Notes under the pieces: model-generated
Told to the model about the DNA's origin: nothing
Database searches by the model: none
The model's input: the letters and a program-made list of their open reading frames with translations, nothing else
Part shown: positions 1 through 8,404 of the stretch, in pieces
Numbering within the stretch: the stretch's first letter is position 1
Layout of the letters: every line of letters begins with the position of its first letter
Position numbers and translations under genes: made by a program
Source: Hyphococcus sp.
Lineage (GTDB): Bacteria > Pseudomonadota > Alphaproteobacteria > Caulobacterales > Parvularculaceae
Reading direction: 5' to 3'
NCBI GenBank assembly: GCA_013002535.1
Contig: JABDJK010000009.1
Span: 60,292-124,291, forward strand
DNA length: 64,000 bases

Positions 1-136
1 TCAAATGCGTTTTAACCATTAAAGGTATTGCCGCCACGCCGCGGAATTCGGCGCGTTGATTTAATGTTCTTGCAAACCCTCAATCGAAAACGCGTATGTC
101 TTGTTTCGATGCGATACAAACAGTTTGCGTAATTGG

Positions 137-1321
137 TTAATCGATCATCTTCGCCGAACGAAGCCAGAATTCCTCGTCAAAACCAGGCGTTTCAAGATTG
201 ACCACAAACTGGCGCGCAGCCGCGTCCCATGAGAAATTTTCCGCCCAGGTGCGGCAGGCGGCCGGGTCGCGGTTTTCGTAGGCGTCCATGCACGCTTTTT
301 GCAAATCTTCGTTCATGGCGCCGCAGCTTGGCGGAGCGCCGTCGAGAATTTCAAGCGGGCCCCTGACAGGATAGGCAGCAACCGGCACGCCGCACGCCAA
401 CGCTTCAACATTAACAAGGCCGAATGTGTCGGTTCGAGATGGAAAGACAAATACATCAGACGCCTGGTAATACGCGGTCAATTCATCACCGTATCTTGGC
501 CCGACAAAAACGGCGTCTTTGTATTTTTCTTCTAATTCCTGCCGTTGCGGGCCCTCACCAACGATAATTTTCGTGCCGGGCAAATCCAGTTCCAGAAAAT
601 CCTCAATGCTCTTTTCAACTGCGAGCCGGCCAACGTAAAGAAATACCGGCCGCTTATGGTTGTCGAGCAGCGATCGGTCGCCAGGCCGAAATTGTTCCAG
701 ATCAACGCCGCGCGTCCACAGTTTCATTTTTGAAAACCCGCGCTCTTTCAGCTCCTCCATCAGGCCCGGCGTTGCGACCATCATCGTCTCACCGTCTTTG
801 TGAAAGTCCTTCAAAATCCCATATCCCCACTTTGTCGGCACCTTCCAGCGCTCATTTGCATATTCGGCAAAGCGCGTGTGAAAGCTTGTCGTAAACGGAT
901 GTCCGCGGCGTTTGCAAAAGCGTCTCGCCGCACGGCCGATCGGGCCTTCCGTTGCAATGTGAATTGCATCCGGTTGAAATTCGTTAATCGCCTTTGCGAC
1001 CTTTCGGTTCGGCATAATTGACAACCGAATTTCCGGATAAGACGGCAGTGGCACCGACTTGAAATCGTTAGGCGTAATATAATGAACGGTGTTGCCAAGC
1101 TCGGTTAGAATTTTGCCCAGCGTATCAAGAGTGCGGACAACACCGTTTAGTTGCGGCTTCCAAGCGTCAGTCGCGATAACGATTTTCAATCCGCCGTCAA
1201 CTGAGGGCATATCAAATCGCGGCTTTGCGCGGGTCAACCGGCCAACGCCCGATCCCAGGCGGCGCAATGCGCCTTTTTTCTTTGTCGGTTCGGGCTGTTT
1301 GTTTTCTGACATGACCACCAT
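137..1321 (-). CDS. GT4-family glycosyltransferase
   Basis: The product is about 394 residues with the GT-B fold layout. An N-terminal half opens with IVIATDAWKPQLNGVVRT, the glycine/asparagine loop typical of GT4 enzymes that glycosylate lipids or polysaccharides. A C-terminal half carries FLYVGRLAVEKS and the nucleotide-sugar site DVFVFPSRTDTFGLVNVEA, with the E-x7-E type acidic pair. It resembles the diacylglycerol/phosphatidyl-inositol mannosyltransferase-like group, but donor and acceptor cannot be read from sequence. The first 40 or so residues are basic and outside the fold. ATG codons at 1321 and 1312 and a TTG at 1375 are possible starts. I chose 1321, but 1312 is equally possible because GGTGG lies just upstream of it. 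It is transcribed away from the next gene with about 90 bases between them. Confidence 0.85.
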   Translation of the reverse strand: MVVMSENKQPEPTKKKGALRRLGSGVGRLTRAKPRFDMPSVDGGLKIVIATDAWKPQLNGVVRTLDTLGKILTELGNTVHYITPNDFKSVPLPSYPEIRLSIMPNRKVAKAINEFQPDAIHIATEGPIGRAARRFCKRRGHPFTTSFHTRFAEYANERWKVPTKWGYGILKDFHKDGETMMVATPGLMEELKERGFSKMKLWTRGVDLEQFRPGDRSLLDNHKRPVFLYVGRLAVEKSIEDFLELDLPGTKIIVGEGPQRQELEEKYKDAVFVGPRYGDELTAYYQASDVFVFPSRTDTFGLVNVEALACGVPVAAYPVRGPLEILDGAPPSCGAMNEDLQKACMDAYENRDPAACRTWAENFSWDAAARQFVVNLETPGFDEEFWLRSAKMID

Positions 1322-1413
1322 CGATTTTTCAGTAGAGCGGACGATTGGCGTAAACCACCCCTTACCGATTGGCAACTTTTCAGAAGAATCCGATAGAATT
1401 CAGCACGCAAGCG

Positions 1414-2340
1414 CTATTCCGCAGCAATTGCCGGCCATAAATCAGCTGCATCGAAGGCTGAAATTCTGTGGATAAATGACGCCATGTCTTTCCGGAGTTT
1501 CTCAAACTTTTCAGTCCGTGCGATCCGCGTTTCATCCAGATATAGACCGCGATTAATCTCTAATTGCAAAACATGCACGCCGGATTTCGGTCGGCCGTAA
1601 GACGCCGCAACGAACCCGCCGGCATAAGGCGCATTGCGCGCCGTTTCATAGCCGAGGTCAATCAAAATGCTTTCGGCGTGCTGAACAAAAGCGGGCGCGC
1701 AAGACGACCCAAAGCGGTCGCCGAGCACAATATCCAGCGCCTGTGATTGTTCATGAAACGGCGTACTGCTTGCTGACGGCATCGAGTGGCAGTCAACCAC
1801 TATCGCCACGCCGAACTTGTCCTGCGCCGCCTTGATCAGATGTATCAGCGTCTCGTGATACGGGTCGTAACAATGATTCAGTCTCCGGCGCGCATCGCGA
1901 AAATAGAGTTTTCGATCATAAATATCATGACCGTCCGCTACGATTCGCGGAATTACGCCAAGGCCGGCGATCACCCGGCTTGACCGCGTGTCCGCAGATG
2001 ACGGTAAATTGTCCGCGAACATGCGCGGATCCAACTCGTCGCGCGAGCGGTTAACGTCCACATAAGCGCGCGGGAACAGCGCCCGCAACAACGGTGCGCC
2101 CATTTGCGGCGCTTCGTCGAATAACAGATCAACATAGCAATCCTCGGACTGGCGCAAGCCGTGACGGTCAAGGCGGGCATTGCGCAGCAAATCAACCGGA
2201 TAATCGCGTCCGGAATGAGGAGAAGCGAAGATCAATGGCGAGGCCAGTTCATCTGGCGCCAATACATCAACAGCTCTGCGCCCTTCATAGGAATCTGGGA
2301 TCTTCTCGCTGTTTTTACTTGTTTTTTTCACGCGCGCCAT
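1414..2340 (-). CDS. N-formylglutamate amidohydrolase family protein
   Basis: This is a 308-residue protein of the FGase family (HutG-like; PF05013). The metal-binding amidohydrolase signatures are visible: ASPHSGRDYP near residue 40, DCYVDLLFDEA near 67, YVDVNRSRDELD near 92 and VVDCHSMPS near 178. The family hydrolyses N-formyl-L-glutamate to glutamate and formate in histidine degradation, but many alphaproteobacterial members stand alone and their substrate is unproven. No hut genes are nearby, so that role is not supported by context. The ATG at 2340 has GGGA about 8 bases upstream. The N-terminal 25 residues are lysine-rich and outside the domain. Confidence 0.85.
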   Translation of the reverse strand: MARVKKTSKNSEKIPDSYEGRRAVDVLAPDELASPLIFASPHSGRDYPVDLLRNARLDRHGLRQSEDCYVDLLFDEAPQMGAPLLRALFPRAYVDVNRSRDELDPRMFADNLPSSADTRSSRVIAGLGVIPRIVADGHDIYDRKLYFRDARRRLNHCYDPYHETLIHLIKAAQDKFGVAIVVDCHSMPSASSTPFHEQSQALDIVLGDRFGSSCAPAFVQHAESILIDLGYETARNAPYAGGFVAASYGRPKSGVHVLQLEINRGLYLDETRIARTEKFEKLRKDMASFIHRISAFDAADLWPAIAAE

Positions 2341-2535
2341 AGATTTCCCGATTTGATTTTGGGCCGACTTCCCGCATGTTAGCGCGAAGTTGCAGGATTC
2401 GTTAAGACGCCGCCTGTAAAAATGGCCTTATTTCGGAGCGATATTTGCATATTCCGTGCAAAATAGCGCGGTCGCAAAACTTGATTCCCGATCGCGAACA
2501 GGTTGTACAAACAAAAGCGTAAAAGGCGAAAAACT

Positions 2536-2895
2536 ATGGCTGCGATTTTACTGGCGGAAGACGACGATTCGATGCGTCGGTTTTTGAAAAAGGCTCTGGA
2601 ACGGGCCGGACATACCGTCATTGATGCTGCTCAGGGCGACGAGGCGTTAACCGAGCTTCAGCTCCGTGAATTCGACCTTTTGCTTACCGACATCGTCATG
2701 CCGATTATGGACGGCATAGAGCTCGCCCGGCGCGCCGCTGAAATCGACCCGGAAATGAAAATCATGTTCATAACCGGTTTTGCAGCAGTCGCGCTTAACG
2801 CCGCCAATCAAGCGCCGGAAGACGCGAAAGTGCTCTCAAAACCATTCCACTTGAAAGACCTTGTCCAGGAAATTGACCGTGTGATCGCGGCTTAA
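2536..2895 (+). CDS. cpdR: CpdR-like single-domain response regulator
   Basis: The product is 119 residues and is a lone receiver domain with no output domain. The acidic pocket is LLAEDDDSM near residue 5, the phospho-acceptor Asp lies in LLLTDIVMPIMDG near residue 52, then comes the Thr switch in FITGFAA, and the conserved Lys lies in VLSKPFHLKDLV. In Caulobacter and relatives CpdR, when unphosphorylated, localises ClpXP to the cell pole and primes degradation of CtrA-pathway proteins and PdeA. It is phosphorylated through CckA-ChpT. The match over the whole receiver, including the DIVMP.MDGIELA segment, supports orthology. The ATG at 2536 has AAAGGCG upstream; a TTG further upstream would add a basic tail not seen in the family. 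Confidence 0.85.
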   Translation: MAAILLAEDDDSMRRFLKKALERAGHTVIDAAQGDEALTELQLREFDLLLTDIVMPIMDGIELARRAAEIDPEMKIMFITGFAAVALNAANQAPEDAKVLSKPFHLKDLVQEIDRVIAA

Positions 2896-2907
2896 AAGCC
2901 CCCAATG

Positions 2908-2923
2908 CACCCGCTTCCGGGTG
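2908..2923 (+). terminator. Possible weak hairpin after cpdR
   Basis: CACCCG-CTTC-CGGGTG forms a perfect 6-bp stem with a 4-base loop 12 bases after the cpdR stop codon. No T-run follows, so it may be a transcript-end structure rather than an intrinsic terminator. The assignment is an inference from structure alone. Confidence 0.3.
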
Positions 2924-3000
2924 AGGCTTGCCAGCCCGGAAATTTGCCGGTAGAGACCTCTTCCTTCGCTCAGGGCATCCCTCGCAGGATGATCCTGACC

Positions 3001-3075
3001 GGGCGCATAGCTCAGGGGTAGAGCGCTACCTTGACATGGTAGAGGTCCGTGGTTCGAAACCACGTGCGCCCACCA
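3001..3075 (+). tRNA. tRNA-Val (anticodon GAC)
   Basis: The cloverleaf can be folded by hand. The acceptor stem GGGCGCA pairs with TGCGCCC. The D arm contains GCTCAGGGGTAGAGC. The anticodon stem is CTACC/GGTAG with loop TTGACAT, giving anticodon GAC (Val). The T arm is CGTGG-TTCGAAA-CCACG, followed by discriminator A and an encoded CCA at 3073-3075. A decayed tyrosine integrase starts 100 bases downstream in the same orientation, which makes the 3' half of this tRNA the likely attachment site of the element that brought it. Confidence 0.95.
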
Positions 3076-3175
3076 TCCGACACCAATTAAATCAATTGGT
3101 TATCGGAACCGCTAAGAAAAATTTCCTCAAGAATAATCAGTCAGTCACACCTGTGTCACACTGAATGAGGAACAA

Positions 3176-3904
3176 ATGGCGACCATCTGAAAGCGAAACA
3201 ACCGTTGGCAAGTTATGATCCGGCGTAAAGACGCGCCGCATATCTCCAAAACTTTTAAACGCAAAACAGAAGCTGAAAGCTGGGCCCGACAAATAGAAAT
3301 TGACGCTGATCGAGAGCATCTAAAACACGATCCACAGATTTAAAATCGCATCACTCTGGGCGATATATTGAAGCGCTACCTGACTTCTGTTTCGTGTGAC
3401 AAGGCCGGAAAACGAATAGAGGCTTACGTGATCAATGGGGTTCTGAAAGAATCCCTCTCAAAACGCACTTTGGCGTCGCTTGGTCCTTCAGATTTCGCTG
3501 CTTAAAGGGACTTACGGCTTACCCAAGTCTCAGGTTCGACCGTCAACCGGAAATTTTCGATTATCCAACACGCTTTTGAGATTGCGATCAAAGAATGGGG
3601 TTTGCCACTCCATTCCAACCCCTTAGCGCTCAGACAAACTGTGATGCCTGACAAAGAAGATCGTTTGTTTCCGATGACGGCAAATGCATTGCGGTTAATT
3701 TGCGAGCACGTTAAAGCCCGTGCAAATACCGAAGACCTCCACTTTCATGACCTACGCCACGAGGCCATTTCAAGATTTTTCGGACAAGGTCTCGGCGTTG
3801 CTCATGTAGCCGCAATCTCGAAACACAAAGATTTCAGAATGTTGGCGAGATACACACACCTCAATCCTGAATTCACTGCGGCATTCAACAAGGACAATGC
3901 GTAA
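3176..3904 (+). pseudogene. Decayed tyrosine recombinase (tRNA-Val integrase)
   Basis: Starting at ATG 3176 a single frame encodes a phage-integrase-like protein interrupted by three stops: TGA at 3188, TAA at 3341 and TAA at 3503. The arm-binding N-terminus is recognisable as RWQVMIRRK...ISKTFKRKTEAE.WARQIE. A core-binding stretch follows (TLGDILKRYL), then VNRKFSIIQHAFEIA. The catalytic C-terminus shows HDLRHEA (His and second Arg) and ARYTHLNPE (nucleophile Tyr). Between LALRQ (about 3636) and LFPMTANALR (about 3667) the segment that normally carries the first catalytic Arg is missing. The total is 243 codons against about 330-360 for intact relatives. Stops plus deletion make it non-functional. 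Confidence 0.88.
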
Positions 3905-4145
3905 TTGCCTCATAGATGACGCCAGTGACGCCTATGACGGTACTTTCCCTATACAGATCGAAGATCGCGCAAATGATAACAAACACTGAAATGAAGAACG
4001 AGGCGACGACGCCGCTACGCCCTTCGAATAAGGTGTGAGGGATATCAGTATGGCCGCGAACCACTGGTCTTGGCGCCGTTACCGTCAAACCGATCGCCGA
4101 GTTTTCCTATGGTGATCAAGTAGCATAAAGGCAATGTCTGGTCCG

Positions 4146-5612
4146 TCATGGGTTCTGAACCACCTGGTCGTCGCCATTAATAATCAGATCATTTCCGGTA
4201 ATGTCATTCTGCTTACCCGTTAGTTGATTAGACGATCCAAACAACAAGTTCTCGTCGCCAATAATCTGATTGAGATCGCCATCGATTTGGTTTTTGTTGC
4301 CGTCCACCACATTCTCATCGCCGTCAATATTATTTTCGTCTCCGATGATTTCGTTTGAGTCCCCAGCGATGGTGTTCTTGTTCCCGTCAATTGAATTATA
4401 AAGGCCAACAATTGTGTTATCATCACCTTGAACGCTATTCCAATCGCCTTCTATCGAGTTATCTTTACCAGTTATATTATTCCATACCCCGCGGATAATG
4501 TTTCGCTCGCCGAATACAAAGTTTCCATCGCCCAGTATGTCATTTTCATTTTTCTCAACTGTGTTTTTATCGCCGATCACGATTATATCGTCACCGTGAA
4601 CGTAATTATCATCGCCCACAACAACGCTCCGCTGATGATTATGATCCAAGTGATTCCGGTCACCTTCGACAGTGTTCTCTTTTCCTTCAATGATATTCAA
4701 GTTGCCTAATACTGAATTGTCATCACCATCAACGTTATTCTCAAATCCAACGACGTCGTTGTCTTGCCCATCGATGATATTTGGCCCACTAGGCCCAAGT
4801 TCTTCGGGCTCATAAGGATTGCCTTCACCTTCGCTTGACTGCTGTCCGCCGTCACTTGTCTGCTGTTGTCCGTCGCTACTTGTCTGCTGCTGTCCGTCGC
4901 CACTTGTCTGCTGCTGATCGGTAACGGCTGGGATGACATTTTCATGTGGACGAACCAGCGTGACCTTTGTGGCGCTTTCAACTTCTTCTGAAGAAGTTTC
5001 AGACCGATCGAACGAATTGAGTTCCTCTTTGTCCTCCGAGTCGATATCGCCATTATTGGGTTGCGTTTTTCTCACTTTCGAAGGCGCCTCGAATTTAGCA
5101 GTGCGCATTTCATTTTTCACGGCAAGAGCGCGCACGCCAGCAGGTACTTCGAAATGTTTGCCAGTGCTCAATAGCTCCACATCCACTAGCCCTTCGTGAA
5201 CTGAAACTGAATGGACCTTGCTTTCAGTATCGACAACGAATGTAGTGCCTTTAACGACGGCGGCGACATACGCTGATCGTACTTCAAAGTGCGGGTTTCG
5301 TTTTCTGTTCACTTTGTAGGTGGCCCAGCCCGCCGCTTGCGAAATTAAACGCCGGCCTTTGCGGTTCGTTTTTTCGATAACAATTCGTGCATTGGGGCCA
5401 AGGCGAATTGACTGATCGACGTTAACGAGTAGAACGCGAGATAGTGCGCCGGTCTCAATTGACTCACCAGGCTTCACATAATCACCGATCGACGCAAAGC
5501 GATCACCTGCGATCGTAACCGTGCCGTCCGTCTCTTCAACGCGCCAGTCGGTCGCACGGGCAATAGAAACTGAATTGAAAACCAAAAGCACAAGTAAACT
5601 GACAAGACGCAT
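4146..5612 (-). CDS. FecR-domain protein with C-terminal N-x-I-x-G heptad solenoid
   Basis: The product is 488 residues with a Sec signal peptide (MRLVSLLVLLVFNSVSIARA). Residues of about 30-160 form a FecR-type beta domain (DYVKPGESIETGALSRVLL, then FEVRSAYVAAVVKGTTFVV). An acidic Ser/Glu linker follows, then four 8-residue QQQTS.DG units. From about residue 278 to the end come roughly 28 seven-residue repeats of consensus N-x-[IV]-x-G-[DN]-x, as expected for a beta-roll. FecR is best known as a transmembrane sigma regulator, but here there is no membrane helix and no sigma factor, so a surface or secreted role is more likely. It is divergent from an FhaC-like transporter. The ATG at 5612 has GGGTGG upstream. 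Export through that transporter is my inference. Confidence 0.8.
   Translation of the reverse strand: MRLVSLLVLLVFNSVSIARATDWRVEETDGTVTIAGDRFASIGDYVKPGESIETGALSRVLLVNVDQSIRLGPNARIVIEKTNRKGRRLISQAAGWATYKVNRKRNPHFEVRSAYVAAVVKGTTFVVDTESKVHSVSVHEGLVDVELLSTGKHFEVPAGVRALAVKNEMRTAKFEAPSKVRKTQPNNGDIDSEDKEELNSFDRSETSSEEVESATKVTLVRPHENVIPAVTDQQQTSGDGQQQTSSDGQQQTSDGGQQSSEGEGNPYEPEELGPSGPNIIDGQDNDVVGFENNVDGDDNSVLGNLNIIEGKENTVEGDRNHLDHNHQRSVVVGDDNYVHGDDIIVIGDKNTVEKNENDILGDGNFVFGERNIIRGVWNNITGKDNSIEGDWNSVQGDDNTIVGLYNSIDGNKNTIAGDSNEIIGDENNIDGDENVVDGNKNQIDGDLNQIIGDENLLFGSSNQLTGKQNDITGNDLIINGDDQVVQNP
4149..4781 (-). repeat. Region coding for about 28 N-x-[IV]-x-G-[DN]-x heptads
   Basis: The translated 3' half of the FecR-domain gene reads as back-to-back heptads such as NSIEGDW, NSVQGDD, NTIVGLY, NSIDGNK, NTIAGDS and NEIIGDE. 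Asn is nearly invariant at position 1, Ile/Val/Leu at 3 and Gly at 5. One irregular insertion (QRSVVVGDD) breaks the phase. The DNA is not a perfect tandem repeat, so the array is old or under diversifying selection. The spacing recalls the paired short strands of YadA-type adhesin heads (NSVAIG motifs). Confidence 0.8.
4834..4920. repeat. 24-bp tandem repeat in the linker of the FecR-domain gene
   Basis: Four copies, the outer two partial, of a 24-bp unit beginning CTTGTCTGCTG run from 4834, 4855, 4879 and 4903. The two central copies differ at only two positions. They encode QQQTS.DG octapeptides in the spacer between the FecR domain and the solenoid. Near-identity at DNA level suggests recent duplication by slippage and a length-variable spacer. 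Confidence 0.8.
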
Positions 5613-5776
5613 GTATACCACCCAATATCGCGAATGCGGAACATTGTCAGCTACTTGATAACACCAATTTAATGCATTTGGTAAATTTTCTAAATGGTAG
5701 AATATTAATCATTTTCGACGATGATTTGAGCATTAGGCGCAGAATTTTTCGCGTGGTTACAGATTAGTTTTTATCA

Positions 5777-7441
5777 GTGCGCGTTTTGTGTTTTTTCTTG
5801 TTCGCGGTTAGCGCCCTAGCGGGCGCACAAGCGCAGTCGCAAGTTCTACGCGAGGGTCCAAATGTCATTTCTGATTCGCCTAACGACACAAATTCCTCGC
5901 CTTCAAAAAACGATGCTGGGCGGTCGAACGACTTACCACTTCTCCGTGACGGTCCCGACATTAATTCGCCTAGTATCTATATAAGAGAAATTCGACTTAT
6001 TGGCGCAAGCGCCGAATTCGCTAAAGAATTGACAACGTTAACGCAGACTTTTGAAGAACGGCGATTGACCGGTATAGACCTTCAACGCCTCGCCAACGTA
6101 TTGACGCGCGCATATATGGATCAAGGCTATCTTTTCTCGAAGGCGTTTATCAGACCTCAAAAATTTGAGAATGGGGAAGTAGCCGTCGAGATAAGCGAAG
6201 GTTATCTCTCAAGAGTCGCTGTCAACGGAGATACATCACATCCACTTGTGGCTTACTTTAACAAGGCGATGCCGCAACGTCCATTGCGAAGAAAAACTTT
6301 TGCAAGGGCGCTATCACGGGTGCAATCGGCACCAGGTTATAGATTAATAGATAGAGAAATTGAAAAAGACGCGGATACCGCAAATGGCTATGCTTTATCG
6401 CTTTCCGTCGAGCAAAAAAAGGTTCAGGCGCGCCTAGATGTTACCAATAAGGGCGTTCGCGTGGGTGAACCTTGGAGGGCATTTTTGCGCACACGGTTTA
6501 ACTCGGTGCTGAGGCCCGCTGACCAATTATCTCTGGGTTACGTCGCAAAACCATTCGCCCTGTCTGAACTGCATTATTTCTCCGGCACCTACCAGTTACC
6601 TATCGGCTACTCTGGATTAGCGGTGTTTGTGAGTGGTGCGATGTCGGATAGCAGTCCGCGGAGCGCGTTGGCTGGCAGGAACCTAAACGGAGATTTGAGA
6701 ACTGGATCGATCGGCGTCAATTATCCCATCATTCAAAGTAACCAAAAACAGCTCTACACGAGCGCCAAGATTGACGTGATTAACACACGCGAAAAAGAAG
6801 ACGCTGCCGCTCTGTACAATGATCGTTTGCGAGTATTCAGATTCAGCAGCACATATAAAGCAAAATTAAAGGGTGAATCACGCGTCGGCGGTTTTCTGCA
6901 ACTTTCACAAGGAGTAAATGCATTCAATGCAAGTGATCAAGTGGGCCTGATGACATCGCGGCCCGATGCGGACGCGCAATTTTTAAAACTTGACGGCGAA
7001 GCTTCGATTCAACAATTTGTCAATGACCGAATAAGCTTTACCGCGTCCGCAACAGGACAGTACGCCACAAGTCCTTTGCTGTACCACGAGGAATTTGGCG
7101 TGGGCGGCGGCTCTTTCGGGCGCGGATATGATTTTGGTGAAATTCTTGGGGATCTAGGCGCGGCGGGTTACGTCGAAGCCGCGCTCCATGGAAGAAGCGC
7201 GGGAATATTGGATAGTTGGGAGATCTATTCTTTCGTTGATGCGGGGGTCGTTTGGAATAAGGGCACCAGACTATCGGCTGACGGCGATCCACTTTATTCC
7301 GCCGGCGGAGGATTGCGGTTTGTCGTCGGCAAAAACCTTTTCCTTAGCTATGAAGTCGCACACCCACTTTCGGATGCGCCCTATACGCTTGACGATGAGA
7401 CCACACGCCATCGGTTGCAGCTTTCTGTGGCATACAATTAG
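5777..7441 (+). CDS. FhaC/ShlB-type two-partner secretion transporter (TpsB)
   Basis: The product is 554 residues with a signal peptide (MRVLCFFLFAVSALAGAQAQ). A POTRA_2-like domain spans about residues 65-145 (YIREIRLIGA, then VLTRAYMDQGYLFSKAFI and GEVAVEISEGYLS). After it comes a 16-strand-type barrel of the ShlB/FhaC family. The barrel has the loop-6 motif FGRGYDFGE (the [VI]RGY element that plugs the pore) and C-terminal strands ending RLQLSVAYN. The last residue is Asn rather than the usual aromatic one. Family members export a large partner across the outer membrane. No FHA/hemolysin-type TPS-domain gene is present, and the only adjacent candidate substrate is the divergent FecR-domain solenoid protein. 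The start is a GTG at 5777, which fits the signal peptide. Confidence 0.87.
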   Translation: MRVLCFFLFAVSALAGAQAQSQVLREGPNVISDSPNDTNSSPSKNDAGRSNDLPLLRDGPDINSPSIYIREIRLIGASAEFAKELTTLTQTFEERRLTGIDLQRLANVLTRAYMDQGYLFSKAFIRPQKFENGEVAVEISEGYLSRVAVNGDTSHPLVAYFNKAMPQRPLRRKTFARALSRVQSAPGYRLIDREIEKDADTANGYALSLSVEQKKVQARLDVTNKGVRVGEPWRAFLRTRFNSVLRPADQLSLGYVAKPFALSELHYFSGTYQLPIGYSGLAVFVSGAMSDSSPRSALAGRNLNGDLRTGSIGVNYPIIQSNQKQLYTSAKIDVINTREKEDAAALYNDRLRVFRFSSTYKAKLKGESRVGGFLQLSQGVNAFNASDQVGLMTSRPDADAQFLKLDGEASIQQFVNDRISFTASATGQYATSPLLYHEEFGVGGGSFGRGYDFGEILGDLGAAGYVEAALHGRSAGILDSWEIYSFVDAGVVWNKGTRLSADGDPLYSAGGGLRFVVGKNLFLSYEVAHPLSDAPYTLDDETTRHRLQLSVAYN

Positions 7442-7678
7442 CTCAATGATGCGGTTTAAGTACGGATGCGATATTACGGCCAGCGCTTCCTTCGACAGCG
7501 AGCGGACTAATGGCTTAGCGTGAAAGGCAGGCAGTTGCGAAGCCGGCGCGGCCCAAAAAAATGCAAGCGACGTGGGATCATCGCCTGCAGGCGGTTACTA
7601 ATTTGAGTTGTGCTCCACGAGTGTCGAACAAAATGATTAATGATATTGCAACTCATTGAATGACACACTCAGAAAATT

Positions 7679-8023
7679 ATGAAGAGTTCTCAATTGGAAA
7701 AAATCGAACGCCGGCTCCAGTCGATAAAAACGCAGCCGGCTCAGAGTTTTGAGTTTGCTCAGAGGTTGGCAAGCGACAGGGCGACCTCGCGGCGGGCGAC
7801 CTATAAGTTTGCTCTAGCAATAACTTCTGATCGCCAAGAGCATCAATGCGTCATCAAGGATCTTAGTGCCACTGGAGCCAAGATTTCAATGTCCGGCATC
7901 GCAGGCCTGCCGGACGACTTGATTCTGGTTATTGAGGGTTACAACGCCCCAGCGAAAGCTCGAATGATCTGGCGCGACGAGAACGAATGCGGCATCGAAT
8001 TTATTTTAGACAAGCCTAGCTGA
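7679..8023 (+). CDS. PilZ-domain protein
   Basis: The product is 114 residues. After a 35-residue helical lead it has the PilZ layout: SRRATYKFALAI at the position of the RxxxR element, then IKDLSATGAKIS (the D-x-S-x-x-G motif) and a closing strand ARMIWRDENECGIEFI. PilZ domains bind cyclic di-GMP and act as effectors. The D-x-S-x-x-G part is intact. The second Arg of RxxxR is replaced (RRATYK), so nucleotide binding may be weak or absent. It lies 240 bases downstream of the secretion transporter on the same strand and may share its function, but no shared promoter can be shown. Confidence 0.8.
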   Translation: MKSSQLEKIERRLQSIKTQPAQSFEFAQRLASDRATSRRATYKFALAITSDRQEHQCVIKDLSATGAKISMSGIAGLPDDLILVIEGYNAPAKARMIWRDENECGIEFILDKPS

Positions 8024-8043
8024 CTCGACGACTGTCATTCACG

Positions 8044-8404
8044 AGCCGCCGGCAACACCGCGCAATCAGAGCTGACAAACGCGCGTGGGCCCGATCGTTA
8101 CGGCCGAAGCTTTGCAAGCTGGCGCGAAATGGGCGGCTAAGGCATGCTGATATCGTAAAGCTCAAGCGTTCCTGGTCGCCGCAACAAATCGCCGGCTGGC
8201 TGGAATCGCCAATATACAAACAATGAGGCGATGTGTATGTCCCATGAGACGATTTATCGAAGCCTTTACGTTCTGGCCAGCAGCGTTTTGAAGAAAGAGC
8301 TTGTCAAACATCTGCGATCACAACGACAAATGCGCCGGTCTCGTTACGCCAAGAAAAAGTCGGATAAACGCGGACAGATCAAAGACGCCGTCCCGATCAG
8401 TTAA
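8044..8404 (+). pseudogene. IS30-family transposase remnant
   Basis: Two frames together give the middle of an IS30 transposase. From 8044 the translation reads through RRPKLCKLA-like RPKLCKLARN and then SWSPQQIAGWLES, and stops at 8224. From 8237, shifted by one base, it continues MSHETIYRSLYVL, LKKELVKHLR and RRSRYAKKK, and stops at 8402. The family normally has about 330-400 residues. The N-terminal HTH, most of the DDE domain and both terminal inverted repeats are absent, so this is a scar rather than a mobile element. Its right end abuts the truncated GNAT gene. Confidence 0.85.

Noticed and set aside
3885..4088. 67-codon minus-strand frame with a hydrophobic stretch
   Set aside because: It overlaps the integrase remnant, starts with TTG, has no ribosome site and no recognisable family. 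One hydrophobic stretch is not enough.
4834..4920. CRISPR-like array
   Set aside because: The 24-bp units are directly adjacent without spacers and encode an in-frame octapeptide, so this is a coding tandem repeat. No CRISPR array or cas gene was seen anywhere in the window.
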